Made by a program: the position numbers and the translations under genes
The notes under the pieces: model-generated
Seen by the model: the letters and a program-made list of their open reading frames with translations, nothing else
Database searches by the model: none
What the model was told of the DNA's origin: nothing
Shown here: one piece after another, positions 7,371-9,252 of the stretch
Layout: the number at the start of each line of letters is the position of its first letter
How positions within the stretch are numbered: the stretch's first letter is position 1
Assembly (NCBI GenBank): GCA_002402135.1
Contig: NVVH01000006.1
Span: forward strand, 66,553-75,804
Length of the DNA: 9,252 nucleotides
Direction: 5' to 3'
Source of the DNA: Fidelibacterota bacterium
Lineage (GTDB): Bacteria > Fidelibacterota > Marinisomatia > Marinisomatales > UBA2128

Positions 7371-7403
7371 CAATCACAAATCTCCAATAACCAATAACGA
7401 AAC
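7362..7403 (+). repeat. Degenerate 7-bp tandem repeat before ccmF
   Basis: The sequence divides in register into six heptamers: ACCAGTT, ACCAATC, ACAAATC, TCCAATA, ACCAATA and ACGAAAC, with consensus near ACCAATA. The first five are clear and the sixth is weak. The array ends one base before the ccmF ATG at 7405, so it fills the place where a Shine-Dalgarno would normally be. Its first unit is also the right arm of the inverted repeat. Similar short heptamer arrays occur between genes in some bacterial genomes, notably cyanobacteria. Confidence 0.65.
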
Positions 7404-7404
7404 C

Positions 7405-9252
7405 ATGGCAATTTACGGCGCTACAATATTAAATCTGGCTTTTGGGCTAGCAATTCTAACTCAAATAGTACTGTTTATTCATGTACGGTGGCGGGATGAC
7501 CGCCTGTATCTTGTTGGACAGAGGTTGGCACTTGGTGTTTCAACGTTGGTGACTTTGGCGACGGTAACTCTTATAGCTCTTCTGGTAAAAGGTGCATTCG
7601 AAGTGGATTACGTTGCTCACTACACCAGCAAGGGAACTCCTCTTCTATATAAGTTCGCGGCTCTCTGGGCCGGGCAGTCCGGATCGCTTCTTTTCTGGCT
7701 GTTAATACTTTCCCTTTATTCTGCAGTGGTCATCTTCCAGAATCAGCGAAAACGATCAGATATAATGCCCCATGTTATTGCTGTCTTAATTGGTGTCCAG
7801 CTTTTCTTTCTATTCATGGTGAATTATTCCACGAACCCCTTTAATCCAGTGAATGCAGATTTTATCCCTTCTGACGGTCTCGGGTTAAATCCGCTTCTGC
7901 AAAATGTTACTATGGCGATACATCCGCCGACACTATATATGGGTTACGTGGGCTTTACTGTTCCATTTGCATTTGCCATTGCCGCGCTGGTGGTTCGTAG
8001 AGTAGATACTGTCTGGGTGCGTGGAATTCGTCGTTGGGCGTTGTGGGCGTGGCTATGGCAAAGTGCCGGTATCATGCTGGGGGGATGGTGGGCTTACAAC
8101 GAACTGGGCTGGGGAGGTTACTGGGCGTGGGATCCGGTGGAAAATGCTTCCTTTATGCCGTGGCTGACAGGAACTGCTTTTGTCCACAGTATTATCATCC
8201 AGGAAAAGAAGGATATGCTCAAGATGTGGAATATGATATTGATTATCATCACGTTTATATTGTGCATCTTTGGAACATACATTACTCGGAGTGGTGCTGT
8301 CTCTTCTGTCCACGCCTTTACTGCGGATAAATTCGGGCAAATGTTTCTTGCCTTCGTTCTTGTGATTATAGCCATCAGCGCCTATCTCGTTATCAGCCGT
8401 AGGCAAGTACTAAAGTCAACCAAACGGATGGAGTCTATGGTTTCCAGAGAGAGCGGATTTCTTTTCAACAATGTTATTTTCGTCAGTCTCTGCTTCGCCG
8501 TGCTTTGGGGAACTCTTTTTCCGCTCATATCTCTGAAACTCATGGGCAGGGAGATCAGCGTCAGCATCCCGTTTTACAATCAGATCGCTATCCCGGTTGG
8601 ATTGTTGCTGCTCACTCTGGCCGGTGTAGGACCTCTACTCGCATGGCGGAGAACATCCAAGGAAAGTCTCATACGGAATTTTTCTATACCACTGGTGACC
8701 GGATTGACTGCAGTTACGGTATTTTACGTTATGGGAATAAGATCCATATATCCGCTGATGACGTTAGGACTAAGCTTCTTTGTTCTGGGGACTATCAGCA
8801 TGGAGTTTTACCGGGGTATCCGCAGTCGTACGAGGAGATTTAAGGAAAGTCCGTTTACTGCTCTGGTTACAATGATTTCCAGAAACCGTTCCCGGTACGG
8901 CGGTTATATTGTTCACTTGGGGATTGTGTTTATGTTCATCGGTTTTGTAGGCAAAGCTTTCGATTCGGAAGTTGAAGCCACAATGTCTAGGGGGGAACAT
9001 AGGGAACTGGCCGGCTATAAGTTTACTCTTCAGGAAGTAGTGGAAAAAGAGCGTCCCAACCATAATGCACTCGTTGCTGTATTGACTGTTGAAAAAGATA
9101 ACAAAATCGTGGAAACTCTCAATCCTGAGTTCAGGATATATTTCCCTGGAACGAAACAAGAACAACAGCATAGTGAGCTTGATCTTAAGACTGGCATTAT
9201 GGCTGACATTTACACAGTTTTCAGCGGTGCTGATCACTCACGGGGGTTTTAT
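7405..9252 (+). CDS. ccmF: Haem lyase subunit CcmF of cytochrome c maturation (3' end missing)
   Basis: CcmF is a polytopic inner-membrane protein that accepts haem from CcmE and takes part in its thioether attachment to CxxCH motifs of apocytochrome c. The frame is open from ATG 7405 to the right edge (616 codons), so the C-terminus is lost, probably a few tens of residues including the last membrane helix. Visible are many hydrophobic helices, WAGQSGSLLFW (88-98) and the periplasmic WWD haem-handling motif WGGYWAWDPVENASFMPWL (236-254). The four conserved histidines are His173 (AIHPPTLYMGY), His261 (FVHSI), His303 (SSVHAF) and His504 (YIVHLG). The first three fall at the same numbers as in E. 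coli CcmF, which supports this start although no Shine-Dalgarno precedes it. After His504 comes the soluble loop with LNPEFRIYFP and GIMADIYTVF, typical of the family. Other in-frame starts upstream are absent before the TAG at 7357. Confidence 0.95.
   Translation, partial: MAIYGATILNLAFGLAILTQIVLFIHVRWRDDRLYLVGQRLALGVSTLVTLATVTLIALLVKGAFEVDYVAHYTSKGTPLLYKFAALWAGQSGSLLFWLLILSLYSAVVIFQNQRKRSDIMPHVIAVLIGVQLFFLFMVNYSTNPFNPVNADFIPSDGLGLNPLLQNVTMAIHPPTLYMGYVGFTVPFAFAIAALVVRRVDTVWVRGIRRWALWAWLWQSAGIMLGGWWAYNELGWGGYWAWDPVENASFMPWLTGTAFVHSIIIQEKKDMLKMWNMILIIITFILCIFGTYITRSGAVSSVHAFTADKFGQMFLAFVLVIIAISAYLVISRRQVLKSTKRMESMVSRESGFLFNNVIFVSLCFAVLWGTLFPLISLKLMGREISVSIPFYNQIAIPVGLLLLTLAGVGPLLAWRRTSKESLIRNFSIPLVTGLTAVTVFYVMGIRSIYPLMTLGLSFFVLGTISMEFYRGIRSRTRRFKESPFTALVTMISRNRSRYGGYIVHLGIVFMFIGFVGKAFDSEVEATMSRGEHRELAGYKFTLQEVVEKERPNHNALVAVLTVEKDNKIVETLNPEFRIYFPGTKQEQQHSELDLKTGIMADIYTVFSGADHSRGFY

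Noticed and set aside
8034..8843. Short + strand ORFs inside ccmF (8034-8330, 8505-8843)
   Set aside because: They lie in another frame of an uninterrupted ccmF whose conserved motifs cover the same bases; no recognisable protein features. They do not indicate a frameshift.
8770..9237. Antisense ORFs, for example 8770-9237, 426-869 and 1875-2330 on the - strand
   Set aside because: They overlap strongly conserved + strand genes, have no family features, and show Cys/His/Ser-rich compositions typical of shadow frames.

Overview
The window looks like a stretch of bacterial chromosome in which every supported gene lies on the + strand, in one tight series. It holds eight genes: six complete, one cut by the left edge and one cut by the right edge. 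There are no RNA genes, insertion sequences, CRISPR arrays or phage genes that I can see. The content points to a Gram-negative bacterium that uses the MEP isoprenoid route, the DXP-independent PdxST route to vitamin B6, a cobalamin-dependent acyl-CoA mutase and System I cytochrome c maturation. I cannot fix the phylum. A little-cultivated FCB-type or deltaproteobacteria-like lineage would fit, but that is a weak inference.

Layout. Positions 1-977 hold the 3' part of a DHH/DHHA1 phosphoesterase (NrnA type). It overlaps ispH (974-1825) by four bases. pdxS (1830-2711) and pdxT (2711-3292) follow, sharing one base, and encode the two subunits of PLP synthase. dxs (3299-5182) starts six bases later. 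The first (dxs) and last (ispH) enzymes of the MEP pathway therefore flank the PLP synthase pair, and the gaps (overlap, 4 nt, overlap, 6 nt) argue for one transcription unit. I saw no internal terminator and no convincing promoter.

Positions 5240-6907 encode the large catalytic subunit of an acyl-CoA mutase. It lacks a cobalamin-binding domain, and two substrate-pocket positions match isobutyryl-CoA mutase rather than methylmalonyl-CoA mutase. Then come ccmE (6934-7326) and ccmF (7405-9252, running off the right edge), for haem delivery and attachment to c-type cytochromes. This CcmE has Cys where the classical protein has its haem-binding His, the mark of a variant System I.

The one non-coding stretch with clear structure is the 78-base ccmE-ccmF spacer. 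It contains a 9-bp inverted repeat and a degenerate 7-bp tandem repeat that runs almost to the ccmF start. I find no evidence for a wholly new system. The points most worth a second look are the mutase specificity and its missing partner subunit, the Cys-type CcmE, the heptamer array, the ispH-pdxST-dxs grouping, and an apparent His-to-Tyr change in Dxs.
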